Source: Paraburkholderia caribensis (GTDB lineage: Bacteria; Pseudomonadota; Gammaproteobacteria; Burkholderiales; Burkholderiaceae). From it: DNA of 64,000 nt. The translations under genes and the position numbers were made by a program. Under the pieces are notes generated by a model that saw nothing but the letters and a program-made list of their open reading frames with translations, did not search any database and was not told where the DNA came from. Positions 26,297 to 35,472 of this stretch are shown one piece after another. The stretch is from positions 1,054,001-1,118,000 of the forward strand of contig NZ_CP026102.1 in NCBI RefSeq assembly GCF_002902945.1. Direction: 5' to 3'. Numbering within the stretch: position 1 is the first letter of the stretch; each line of letters starts with the position of its first letter.

Positions 26297-26874
26297 GCGG
26301 TTTTTCGGGCGAAAACGCCTCCGCGAGACGGTGCGCGGGTGACGCGCAGCGCAGGCTCGGTGAGGCTGGAATTGGGGTGTTGCTGTGTGGCTGTTGCGCT
26401 GGTCGCGGTCCCTGTGCTGTGCGTGGGAGGGCTTTGGCGCGGTAGCGCGGCGTTGCTTCGTGGCGGTTTCTATGAGGTTTCGCAGCATAGGGACCGGACG
26501 TGGAATCGCCGCACGACCCCATGTGGACCGACATTATCTCTCAGAGTTCCTCCTGGTTGTGTTTTTGTTGGGAACGTGGTTGGGGTGGGCGAGGTCGGGG
26601 CTTGAATTTGAGATGGGGGTTGGCGAAAACGGTTCGGGTATTGGCGGGAAAGGTGGTGGGTGGGTTCGTATGCTGGCGGGTCGCTGAAATGCAGCATGTT
26701 TTGTGATGCATAGGCGGAAGCGGGAATCCGACGGTACACATCGAACACCTATGGACGACGAGGGGAGTCCTGGCTCGATCGGCGTGACGGTGTGCATCGA
26801 TGCTGAGCTCTGTGCGACAGAACCGCGACGCGATCGTCTGAGGGCGGGGGCGAGTGAAGATAAAAGGATGGGCA
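26297..26874. other. Upstream region of the exopolysaccharide operon
   Basis: 578 bp without a convincing gene, from the opgC start to the exporter gene. G-rich, low-complexity stretches (26560-26680) and a GCATCGATGC palindrome at 26794-26803 are seen. No ops/JUMPstart motif (GGCGGTAG) was found. The long divergent gap should hold the operon promoter. Confidence 0.5.
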
Positions 26875-28035
26875 ATGAAAGCGGCTTCAAATGTACCGCG
26901 CAATCGATCGAGCTTGGGCTGCTGGTTTGCAGCAGTGATCGCGGCGTGTGCGGGATTGTCTGGGTGTGCAATGGCGCCTGGTATGAAGATGACTCCCCCA
27001 GTCGAATTGTCGACGAGCGCGATGGGTGTTCAATCCAGCGTTAAGGACTCGTTCGTGCCCATCTCCACCATAGACGCCGCTCTGATCGCGCGGATGAAGG
27101 ACGACCTGTCGCGTACAAGTTCGCTCCAGATACAGAGCCTTTTAACAACGGCCGAACCTTACGCGCTCGGTAAGGGCGATGTTCTTCAGATTACGGTTTG
27201 GGATCATCCCGAGTTAGTGCAGGCGCAAGGTCCCCTCGGCCAAACAGCTACTCGGCCTTCCGATCCTGTGCCCGGATTCGTGATTGACCAGGATGGCAAT
27301 CTGGATTTTCCGTATGTCGGGCCAATTCATGTCGAAGGTCTGAAGCCTGAGCAGGTCCAACGACGTCTGGCCGTGGCGCTGACAAAGGTTTTCGTCAAGC
27401 CGCAAGTCACGGTGCGTGTTGCTTCGTTTCGCGCCAAGCAGATCTATGTCGATGGCGAGGTACACACGCCGGGCACGCTGCCGCTTAACGATATTCCGAT
27501 GACCCTTTATGACGCTGTGAACCGGGCGGGTGGATTTGCAGCGACGGCGGATCAGAGCCGGATGGTACTCGTCCGCGATGGACATTCTTATTCGCTTGAC
27601 CTTACCGGGATGTTAGAGAAAGGAGTCAACCCCGCAAGGATCGTTCTGAAAAATGGCGACCTCCTACGTGTGGTCGCACGTGACGACAATGGCGTATTCG
27701 TAATGGGCGAGGTGAACAAGCCTGTCACTGCTGTGCCAATGAAAAGCGGAAGGTTGACGTTGAGCGAAGCGATTTCCCAGGCGGGAAGCTTGAATAACGC
27801 AACTGCAGATGCATCGGAAGTGTATGTCATTCGCGACTCCATGAGTCCGACCCCGCAGATCTATCACCTTGATGCAAAGTCCCCGGTCGCGATGATCTTC
27901 GCGAACCAGTTCGAACTCAATCCTCGTGACGTTGTGTATGTCGATGGTAATGGACTCGTGCGCTTTTCTCGCGTGCTGAGCTTGCTATTGCCCGCCGTCA
28001 ACGCGGCGCTAGCTGGTGCGATCGTGGCCAAATGA
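26875..28035 (+). CDS. Polysaccharide export outer-membrane lipoprotein (Wza-like)
   Basis: 386-aa outer-membrane exporter. The lipoprotein signal ends in the lipobox LSGC. The Poly_export segment PYALGKGDVLQITVWDHPEL begins the first conserved domain, followed by SLBB-type repeats (VRVASFRAKQIYVDGEVHTPGTLPL and GVFVMGEVNKPVTAVPM). A C-terminal amphipathic helix (FSRVLSLLLPAVNAALAGAIVAK) would form the membrane pore. The ATG at 26875 behind AAGGATG is preferred to a GTG seven codons earlier. It overlaps the phosphatase gene by ATGA and starts the exopolysaccharide operon. Confidence 0.9.
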   Translation: MKAASNVPRNRSSLGCWFAAVIAACAGLSGCAMAPGMKMTPPVELSTSAMGVQSSVKDSFVPISTIDAALIARMKDDLSRTSSLQIQSLLTTAEPYALGKGDVLQITVWDHPELVQAQGPLGQTATRPSDPVPGFVIDQDGNLDFPYVGPIHVEGLKPEQVQRRLAVALTKVFVKPQVTVRVASFRAKQIYVDGEVHTPGTLPLNDIPMTLYDAVNRAGGFAATADQSRMVLVRDGHSYSLDLTGMLEKGVNPARIVLKNGDLLRVVARDDNGVFVMGEVNKPVTAVPMKSGRLTLSEAISQAGSLNNATADASEVYVIRDSMSPTPQIYHLDAKSPVAMIFANQFELNPRDVVYVDGNGLVRFSRVLSLLLPAVNAALAGAIVAK

Positions 28036-28469
28036 TCAAGTCGATACTAGTCGTATGCGTCGGCAACATCTGTCGCAGCCCGATGGCTCAGAACCTGATT
28101 AGTCGCGAAGTCCCCGGCGTCACTGTGGTGTCGGCCGGGCTCAACGCCGTCATAGGTTCGGCGCCTGATCCGATGGCGATACGCGTCGCTGCCGAAGCGG
28201 GGCTCGACATCGCCGCGCATCGAGCACAGCAGTTGAACGTCGAACTAGTTCGGTTCGCCGATCTGATCCTCACGATGGAAGCGACGCACAAGCACCAGAT
28301 CATGCGCCAGCACCCAGTCGCATCGGGCAAGGTATTTCGGATTGGAGAGATCGGGCGTTTCGACGTGCCCGACCCGTACAGAAAGCCCGTGAAACACTTC
28401 CACGAGGCGTTCGAGTTGATCCGGATGGGCGCCGATGCATGGGCGCCACGCATAAAAGCAATGGCATAG
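28032..28469 (+). CDS. Low-molecular-weight protein tyrosine phosphatase (Wzb-like)
   Basis: 145-aa phosphatase with the P-loop C9-V-G-N-I-C-R15-S at the N-terminus and the catalytic aspartate in FDVPDPYRKP. It would dephosphorylate the tyrosine kinase encoded next, the cycling needed for polymer export. Coupled to the exporter gene by a 4-base overlap and 12 bases from the kinase gene. Confidence 0.93.
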   Translation: MIKSILVVCVGNICRSPMAQNLISREVPGVTVVSAGLNAVIGSAPDPMAIRVAAEAGLDIAAHRAQQLNVELVRFADLILTMEATHKHQIMRQHPVASGKVFRIGEIGRFDVPDPYRKPVKHFHEAFELIRMGADAWAPRIKAMA

Positions 28470-28481
28470 CGAGAGAACAAG

Positions 28482-30707
28482 ATGAACAAGCAGTCCGACC
28501 TGATGGTCGAGGACCACACTGACGAGCACGACGACCTCATTCGCTACCTGGACATACTGATCGCCGGTCGCTGGCTTATCGCGAGCGTCTTGGCAGCCGT
28601 TGTTCTGCTGGGGGGCGCTTATTCATTTCTAGCAAGGCCGACATACGAAGCGGACATCATGATTCAGGTCGAAGAGGATAACCCGACGAGTGCGAGTTCG
28701 CTGCTCGGCGACGTGTCTTCGCTGTTCGACGTGAAAACTCAGGCCGAAGGTGAGTTGGAGATCCTGCAATCGCGGACGGTGGTCGATCAGGCGGTGAATA
28801 ACCTGCGTCTCTACATCGATGCGCGGCCACGTTATTTCCCGCTGATCGGCTGGCGTGTCGCCGACAACGCGAAATCGCTCTCCATTCCGGGCCTGATGGG
28901 GTGGGGGGGATTCTGCTGGGGAAACGAATCGATTGACGTGCGTGAATTCGACGTGCCGAAAGAACTGGAAGGCGAACGCTTTCGGCTAACGCTGCTCGGG
29001 AACCAGCGCTTCCGATTGACGCAGTCCGACCTAGACTCGCCGATCGAAGGCATCGTTGGCAAGCCACTGGACATCGAGCAGAGCGTCGGCCATCTTCACC
29101 TGCTCATCGCAGGCGTGCACGCGAAGCCGGGCGCCGCATTCTATCTGACTCGCGAATCGAAGCTCAAGACACTGACCGATCTGCAGCAAAGGCTCAATAT
29201 GCAGCAGAAAGGCAAGCAAAGCGACATCATCACCGGCACGCTGCGTGGCGGCGATCCGCAGCAGATATCAGAAATTCTCAATGAGATAGGAGATGCGTAC
29301 GTCGCACAAAACGTGAAGCGGAAAACTGCTGAAGCGGACAAGTCATCGCAGTTTCTTGAAGCCTTGTTGCCGGCACTGAAGCATGACCTCGAAGTCGCGG
29401 AGAAACGATACAACGCTATGCGCAACCAGAGCGGTACGTTTGATGTTAGCGTCGAGGCGCAAACCTATCTACAACAAAGCGTCGTCGCACAAAGCGGCCT
29501 GCTCGACCTGCAGCAGAAGCGCGCCGATCTCGCAACACGATACGCGCCGTCTCATCCTGCCATTGTTGCACTCGACCAGCAGATCGATGCGATGAAAGCC
29601 AAGGTGAGCGACGTGAATGACCGCATGAAGCTCTTGCCGAATCGCCAGCAGGATGCGGTGTCGCTGATGCGCGACGTGCAGGTCGCTCAAGACATCTACG
29701 TCGGAACGCTAAACAACATCCAGCAGTTGAAACTAGTTGCGGCGGGCAAGGTCGCCAGTGTTCGTCAGGTAGACGAAGCACGCGTCCCGGAAGAGCCGGT
29801 ATCGCCGAAGAGGCCACTTTTTATCGGGCTTGCGGCAATCGCGGGTCTGATGCTCGGCATCGGCACCGCGTTTGTTCGGGAGATGCTATACGGCGGTGTC
29901 ACAGACGCGCAGGACATCGAGCGTTACGCAGGCCTCAATGTATATGGCGCGATTCCCTTTTCGCAGGCTCAAAAATCGCTGAACGCGGGCATGCAATCAG
30001 GCAGGCCGGGCAAGTATCTGCTCGCTGAATCGAATCCAGACGAGCCATCAATTGAAAGTCTGCGTAGTCTGCGCACCGCGTTGAGCTTCGCGATGCTCGA
30101 AGCGCCGAACAATCGTTTGCTGCTGACCGGCCCTGCACCGGGTATAGGTAAGTCGTTCATCTCCGCCAACCTCGCCAGCGTGCTTTGTGGTGGCAACAAG
30201 CGGGTGCTGCTCGTCGACGCGGACATGCGGCGCGGTCACCTGCATCAGTATTTCGGCAGGGAACGTGGTCAGGGCCTGTCAAATGTGCTTGCTGGCCACT
30301 CCGCCGCCGAGACCGTCATTCAGCGCGAGGTGTCGCCGGGTCTCGATCTGCTGACGACTGGCAGCATTCCACCCAATGCGTCGGAGCTTCTATTAAGCGA
30401 TAGGATGAACAGTCTTATGGAATTGCTTGGCTCGCGATATGACATGGTAGTCATTGATACGCCGCCAGTGCTAGCGGTCTCTGACACTCCGACAATGGCT
30501 GCCATCGCTGGTACGGTTTTCCTCGTTGCACGCTTTCAAAAGACGGCGATCGGTGAGATCAGTGAGAGCGCGCGACGACTGCAACGCGCAAACGCGTCAC
30601 TCAAGGGCGTGATATTCAATGGTGTAGATGCGCGCGCATTTGGATATCGATCGAAGTATGGCGCATATCGCTACATTGCTTATCAGTATCAGAAGACGAA
30701 GAGGTGA
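28482..30707 (+). CDS. Polysaccharide co-polymerase / tyrosine autokinase (Wzc-like)
   Basis: 741-aa BY-kinase. An N-terminal Wzz domain has a membrane segment at about 33-52 and a periplasmic coiled-coil region; the second membrane segment lies near 445-465. The cytoplasmic kinase domain shows Walker A GPAPGIGKS (about 549), Walker A' LLVDADMRRG (about 576) and Walker B MVVIDTPP (about 654). The C-terminus ends in a six-tyrosine cluster, YRSKYGAYRYIAYQY, the autophosphorylation sites. It controls chain length and export together with the two preceding proteins. Confidence 0.94.
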   Translation: MNKQSDLMVEDHTDEHDDLIRYLDILIAGRWLIASVLAAVVLLGGAYSFLARPTYEADIMIQVEEDNPTSASSLLGDVSSLFDVKTQAEGELEILQSRTVVDQAVNNLRLYIDARPRYFPLIGWRVADNAKSLSIPGLMGWGGFCWGNESIDVREFDVPKELEGERFRLTLLGNQRFRLTQSDLDSPIEGIVGKPLDIEQSVGHLHLLIAGVHAKPGAAFYLTRESKLKTLTDLQQRLNMQQKGKQSDIITGTLRGGDPQQISEILNEIGDAYVAQNVKRKTAEADKSSQFLEALLPALKHDLEVAEKRYNAMRNQSGTFDVSVEAQTYLQQSVVAQSGLLDLQQKRADLATRYAPSHPAIVALDQQIDAMKAKVSDVNDRMKLLPNRQQDAVSLMRDVQVAQDIYVGTLNNIQQLKLVAAGKVASVRQVDEARVPEEPVSPKRPLFIGLAAIAGLMLGIGTAFVREMLYGGVTDAQDIERYAGLNVYGAIPFSQAQKSLNAGMQSGRPGKYLLAESNPDEPSIESLRSLRTALSFAMLEAPNNRLLLTGPAPGIGKSFISANLASVLCGGNKRVLLVDADMRRGHLHQYFGRERGQGLSNVLAGHSAAETVIQREVSPGLDLLTTGSIPPNASELLLSDRMNSLMELLGSRYDMVVIDTPPVLAVSDTPTMAAIAGTVFLVARFQKTAIGEISESARRLQRANASLKGVIFNGVDARAFGYRSKYGAYRYIAYQYQKTKR

Positions 30708-30711
30708 AATC

Positions 30712-32172
30712 ATGAACGGAGTGCGCGCGAAGCGGCGTCGGGCTCTGCCCTTCCTTTGGTTGCTTCTCGGAGGCGGCGCGATCGCGTGTCTCTTCGCCGC
30801 GCTCTATCACGGTGATGCCGAGACGTTGACCGTCTGTCTTCTGCTGCTTGTCGCCGCGAGCATCTGGTGGATCAAGGCCGATAGCGAGTTGCTCCGCCTA
30901 TGGCGGCTGTTCGCGCTTGCGTATTTTTGCGTGCTGCCAGCAGGCCAGTTGATCGCACGCGATGAAATCTATTTGACGCTCTTACCCGAACAAAACTCCG
31001 CGACGATCACGTGGTTTGTGTTGAACATCGCCGGAATCTGGGTGATGAACTTTTGGCTTCTCGCGATGCGTCGCAAGTGCAGGGCGTCCGCCGCGATGGC
31101 CGCCATGTGTCCATCCGCCGCCGTCGTGAGTCGCTGGGTATATGGATATGCGGTGCTCGCTCTGGCTGCACTCGCGTTCATCTACCTGAAGCTCGGCGGC
31201 TATGCTCAGATCGTACAGCTTTACGCGGATCGTCTCGAAACGTCGGTGACAACAAATGATCCCTTAGAGGGGCTCGGCGTCGTGCAGGCGTTCGCCAATA
31301 CCGCCCCACTGTGGGTTTTTGTGTGTGTCACCCTCAGGCCGTGGCGCAGCCGTTTGATAAGGATTGTTGCATTCGTCCAACTGATCGTGCTTGGATGGCT
31401 ATCGTCCGGTGTGTTCGGCAACAGACAAGGCATTGTGTTTGTCGTGCTGTTCGCCTGCCTCATCTATCACACGTTCGTTGTGCGCATCAGCCGTCGTGCA
31501 GCGAAGATCATTGGCATTTGTGTCGCCGCTGGTGGTCTGGCAATGCTCCCACTGAAGTTTGGCATCGACTATTCGCAGATTGGAAGTTTGTCGAAAAACT
31601 TCGCAGACCAGCGGATGCTCCAGTTGTCGATGGGGCCGCTTAGCTTTTTCCTGTTTCGCGATCTCTCACGTTTCGACGTGCAAGTACAGGCACTCGATTC
31701 GGTGTCGAAGCCTGGCTACACACTAGCCATGGGCCGAAGCTTGGTTGGCGGGATGGCGGCAATTGTCCCGAAGGCAATCTGGAAAGACAAGCCTGAAACC
31801 TTCGCTCGCGAGAAGAGCGATATTGTTCGAGAAACAGAGACCAACCAGTCCGACGAGACGACACTGCTGTTTGGAATGCCGGGGGAGTTTCTCGTTAATT
31901 TCGGCATATTTGGTTATCTTCTGTCGTTCATCGTACTGGCATGGATGATCGCGAAGATCACGATGATGGGGGGCGGATCAAGCTGGCGATGGATGCCCGT
32001 CAAGATTGTGTCGTATCCACTGCCTTTCCTGTTTCTTCTGTTCGACTCGAACGTCCTTGCTTACTACGAAATGCGATGGATCGTGTTATTCGCTTTTCCA
32101 ATGGCGCTGCTGCTCAGACAAAAGAAGGTGCGGATCATGCCGCTTTCATCGAAAGGCAGGGGTGCGCGTTGA
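30712..32172 (+). CDS. Exopolysaccharide polymerase, Wzy-like membrane protein
   Basis: 486-aa protein with about twelve hydrophobic segments and a large loop between late segments (roughly residues 300-400). It resembles O-antigen/oligosaccharide repeat-unit polymerases. Wzy proteins have little sequence conservation, so the call rests on topology and on its place between the kinase and glycosyltransferase genes of a Wzx/Wzy-type cluster. The ATG at 30712 follows GAGGTGAA; the open frame upstream overlaps the kinase gene and is not used. The stop overlaps the next start (TTGA). Confidence 0.75.
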   Translation: MNGVRAKRRRALPFLWLLLGGGAIACLFAALYHGDAETLTVCLLLLVAASIWWIKADSELLRLWRLFALAYFCVLPAGQLIARDEIYLTLLPEQNSATITWFVLNIAGIWVMNFWLLAMRRKCRASAAMAAMCPSAAVVSRWVYGYAVLALAALAFIYLKLGGYAQIVQLYADRLETSVTTNDPLEGLGVVQAFANTAPLWVFVCVTLRPWRSRLIRIVAFVQLIVLGWLSSGVFGNRQGIVFVVLFACLIYHTFVVRISRRAAKIIGICVAAGGLAMLPLKFGIDYSQIGSLSKNFADQRMLQLSMGPLSFFLFRDLSRFDVQVQALDSVSKPGYTLAMGRSLVGGMAAIVPKAIWKDKPETFAREKSDIVRETETNQSDETTLLFGMPGEFLVNFGIFGYLLSFIVLAWMIAKITMMGGGSSWRWMPVKIVSYPLPFLFLLFDSNVLAYYEMRWIVLFAFPMALLLRQKKVRIMPLSSKGRGAR

Positions 32173-33245
32173 AGATAGTCCACGTAGTTGAAACTTGGGT
32201 GGGTGGTATCTCGAGTTACGTGACAGCGCTGATGATCGAACAGCGCAGTTACGGGCACAACGTAGTGCTTGTATGCGACCCACACAACATGGACGCGGCA
32301 AGGTTCGAAGTTGATGGCATTAACGTCGTGCCTTACCGGTCTAGTCGCAATCCACTCAGGTTCGTCAGTATCTCGTGCGCAATACGCAAGACTATCAAGA
32401 TGCTACATGCGGACGTGATTCACTGTCATAGCTCCTATCCGGGCGTATATGTACGTCTCGGCTCGTTCGGTGAAGCGAAGGTGCTGTATACACCGCACGC
32501 GTGGTCCTTTATGAAGAAGGACATCTCGCGCATGACCGCGTTCGCCTTCGCGATGATTGAGAAATGGCTGGCGCGACGTTGCACGCGGATTCTCTGCATG
32601 TCGTTTGACGAAGTGCGTGCGGCAAACAAGTATGGTATTGAGCAGGACAAGCTCGAACTTGTATATACGGGCATCCCGACAGACATGGCGGCTGAGCAAA
32701 TCGACACCGATACGGAGGCGGTCGGACACTCTGCTCGGCATATACATGTTGGCTATTTCGGTCGACTCGACTATCAAAAGGGCTTTGACATTCTCGTCGA
32801 CGCTTTGCCACTACTCAAGGATCACCTGCAGGTCCACGTGTTCGGGACCGCAGTACGCGGCGGCGTGGCGATGCCAGACGGAACCCCGTGCGTTACGTAT
32901 CACGGGTGGGTTGGCCCGGAAGAGGCGGGGCGAGCGATGCGGAAGATGGATGCGATCGTAGTTCCGTCACGCTGGGAAGGACTCGCGCTTGTACCGATCG
33001 AAGCTATGCGAGCTGGCAAGGTGCTGGTCGTATCGAGCGAGAGTTCGCTGCCGGAGCAGGTCATTCATGGTTACAACGGTCTAATGCTGCGCCAACTCAC
33101 GGGTGCTTGCCTTGCCGAGCAACTTAACTCACTGTCCATTGACGAATGTCGTCGCATGGGCGCGAATTCGCGCCACGTATTCGATCAGGCGTTTAGTGCA
33201 GAAAAGTTTTTCAAGTCCTTGATGAATTACTATGAGAGTGCCTGA
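32169..33245 (+). CDS. GT4-family glycosyltransferase
   Basis: 358-aa retaining glycosyltransferase with a GT-B fold. The N-terminus KIVHVVETWVGGISSYVTAL has the glycine-rich donor loop, and the C-terminal E-x7-E motif is in PSRWEGLALVPIEAMRAGK. A TTG start overlapping the polymerase stop (TTGA) is proposed because the first beta-strand begins there and GGCAGGGG lies upstream; the longer frame in the same phase overlaps the polymerase coding region. It adds one sugar of the repeat unit; the specificity cannot be read. Confidence 0.85.
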   Translation: MKIVHVVETWVGGISSYVTALMIEQRSYGHNVVLVCDPHNMDAARFEVDGINVVPYRSSRNPLRFVSISCAIRKTIKMLHADVIHCHSSYPGVYVRLGSFGEAKVLYTPHAWSFMKKDISRMTAFAFAMIEKWLARRCTRILCMSFDEVRAANKYGIEQDKLELVYTGIPTDMAAEQIDTDTEAVGHSARHIHVGYFGRLDYQKGFDILVDALPLLKDHLQVHVFGTAVRGGVAMPDGTPCVTYHGWVGPEEAGRAMRKMDAIVVPSRWEGLALVPIEAMRAGKVLVVSSESSLPEQVIHGYNGLMLRQLTGACLAEQLNSLSIDECRRMGANSRHVFDQAFSAEKFFKSLMNYYESA

Positions 33246-35472
33246 TATCTATCTGTTGCACGCGTACAGCTCGCGAAACAGTGGCGATGGGCTGTTGGTT
33301 AAATTGAGCTTGCGCGCTATTCGCGAGGCCGGTTTCAAGCAGATCGTCACTGTCGTGTGTCTGGATCCGGCGTCATTCATCGGCTATCTTGACGATTCGA
33401 AAATCAGCCTGATTTCACTAGGTCAGTTCGTTATACGAACGATGACGCATGCGTGGCGCCGGCGCGGCGCGATATTCTTCGGTGTCGGCGGCGGCTATTT
33501 GCGCGCTGGTACATGGAAAGAAGGCTGCAAGACGCTAACTGCGCATGGATTGCAGATTGTCTGCGCATCCTTATGGGGCCCCCGCGTGCGGATCTATCTC
33601 CCGCAAAGCGTCGGACCTTTTTCGACGGGGCCGGGCTGGGTGCTCAAGTGGCTCGTGCGCCATCATGTCGATACCATCTTCCTGCGCGACGACAAGAGCG
33701 TGCGTGAACTGAGTCATCGGCATGCGGTGCGGATCGGCGATCTTGTCGTGCTGGAAATAAGCAAGCGGCCGCATGCGTTGCAACTCGCGGCCGGAAAATC
33801 TTTCACATCCAGTGCGCGACGCAAGGTATATTTTGTATTTCGCGACTTGGGTGAGAAGCCGTACGCGGACGCCTATATTGCGAAGCTGCGGCATCTGATC
33901 GCACTGACGCCGGACGCAAGCCTCGCCCTACAGAGCGCGGGGCGTGGGAATAGCGATGACGTGTTCTATCACCACGTGCTCGGCGACGACTCGGCGCCTG
34001 CGCTGCGCGATGTAATCCGGGACGAGGATGCGATCGTCGTGTCCGTGCGGCTGCATGGGAGTCTCGAAAGTGTGCTTGGCGGGCTGCCAAGCATTCATAT
34101 CGCATACGAGCGAAAAGGGCAGGCTGCGTATGGCGACCTCGGCGTGTCTGAATACGCGTTCCATGCGGAAAGCTTCGATCCCAATGCTGTTGCTTCTGCA
34201 GTTGAAGAACTCCGGTGTAACCCGGCCCCTTTTTGGCAGAAGTTGGCTAGCTCATCGGCGAATCGTTACGCGGAACTCGTGAAGGTGCTCCAGGACGAAA
34301 GCAGCCCGTCCGTAACACTTCTGATTGATGGTAACTTCCAGAAGGTCGGCGATCAGATATATAGCCCACACATGGGACATCGCAAGTTTGCGGCGCGCTT
34401 CACGGAGAGCTTCGCAAAGGTGAGGATCGCGGCCCGGTCGTTTCCGGTGCTGCACGCACGGGGCGAACTCGTTACCGGTACAGGCGTGCAATTCATTGAT
34501 CTTGGCGATCCACGCGGCGTCAAGGCGTGGATCACACAGTTGCCGCAGCTGGTGTGGGGTATCTGGAATGTGATTCGCACTGCGGATCTGCTGGTATTGC
34601 GATTTCCGGGAAATCTTTCGCTGCTAGCGATGTTGCTGTGTCACGCGAGATGCAGGCCGTTTTCCGCGGAGATCGTTGCCGATCCGGCCGACTATTTCAG
34701 CGATTCAGCTTCGCGTCATCCACTCCGCCGTATCGCCCGCTGGGTACATTGCTGGGCTACGCGTCATGCGGCCAAGTACGGACGGACTGTGCGCTATGTA
34801 ACAGACAGCGCGTTGCAGATAGCATATCCACCACGAACGCAGGCACGATCATTCGGTTTCAGTGATGTGTATCTCCCTGCCGAGTTGTTTGACCGCTGCG
34901 ACGATGCGTGCAACGTGCACGACGACGGGGGTGTATTCCGCATCGTCAATGTCGCAATGATGCACAACGAAAGCAAGGGCCACGGGATTTTGCTACACGC
35001 GGTGGCTGCGCTGCGTGAACGAGCGCTGAATATCGAACTCACGCTTGTCGGCGATGGTGTGTTACGCAAAGATTTTCAACAATTGGCAGTGCGACTTGGC
35101 CTTAGTGATGTTGTGCGTTTCGCGGGTGCATTGAATGGGGACGATGTGCTCAGCACTGTGAGCCGACATGAACTCTTCGTTCTGCCGTCGCTACAGGAAG
35201 GCATGCCGAGAGCGCTGCTCGAAGCCATGGCGGTTGGGGTTCCGGTCATAGCGACACGCGTAGGCGGCGTTGCAGAGGTGCTTGATCCCCAGAGTCTAGT
35301 GGCGCCAGCTGACATTGGCGCGTTGACAGAAAGAATCGCGAGCGCCTTGACGGATGTGAAATGGCGTGAGCAGCAGAAACAACGGCAGCGCGAAGTGGTG
35401 CGGCGGTTTTGCTATACGGAGTTGCAAGCGCATTACAGCCGCTATTGCGAGGCACTGAAAGCGCATGGCTGA
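33232..35472 (+). CDS. Fused polysaccharide pyruvyl transferase and GT4 glycosyltransferase
   Basis: 746-aa two-domain protein. Residues 1 to about 340 form a polysaccharide pyruvyl transferase (CsaB/WcaK-like): YSSRNSGDGLLVKLSLRAI, RIYLPQSVGPF, and VVSVRLHGSLESVLGGLPSIHIAY with the conserved R-x-H. Residues from about 360 onward form a GT4 glycosyltransferase with FRIVNVAMMHNESKGHGILLHA and the E-x7-E motif LQEGMPRALLEAM near 653. The frame is continuous with no stop or shift. It overlaps the preceding gene by 14 bases. The protein would add a sugar and a pyruvate ketal, giving an acidic polymer; linkage and acceptor are unknown. Confidence 0.85.
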   Translation: MRVPDIYLLHAYSSRNSGDGLLVKLSLRAIREAGFKQIVTVVCLDPASFIGYLDDSKISLISLGQFVIRTMTHAWRRRGAIFFGVGGGYLRAGTWKEGCKTLTAHGLQIVCASLWGPRVRIYLPQSVGPFSTGPGWVLKWLVRHHVDTIFLRDDKSVRELSHRHAVRIGDLVVLEISKRPHALQLAAGKSFTSSARRKVYFVFRDLGEKPYADAYIAKLRHLIALTPDASLALQSAGRGNSDDVFYHHVLGDDSAPALRDVIRDEDAIVVSVRLHGSLESVLGGLPSIHIAYERKGQAAYGDLGVSEYAFHAESFDPNAVASAVEELRCNPAPFWQKLASSSANRYAELVKVLQDESSPSVTLLIDGNFQKVGDQIYSPHMGHRKFAARFTESFAKVRIAARSFPVLHARGELVTGTGVQFIDLGDPRGVKAWITQLPQLVWGIWNVIRTADLLVLRFPGNLSLLAMLLCHARCRPFSAEIVADPADYFSDSASRHPLRRIARWVHCWATRHAAKYGRTVRYVTDSALQIAYPPRTQARSFGFSDVYLPAELFDRCDDACNVHDDGGVFRIVNVAMMHNESKGHGILLHAVAALRERALNIELTLVGDGVLRKDFQQLAVRLGLSDVVRFAGALNGDDVLSTVSRHELFVLPSLQEGMPRALLEAMAVGVPVIATRVGGVAEVLDPQSLVAPADIGALTERIASALTDVKWREQQKQRQREVVRRFCYTELQAHYSRYCEALKAHG

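Noticed and set aside
26703..27044. 113-codon frame overlapping the start of the Wza-like gene
   Set aside because: It covers the signal peptide and start of a well-supported gene in another frame and has no recognisable features.
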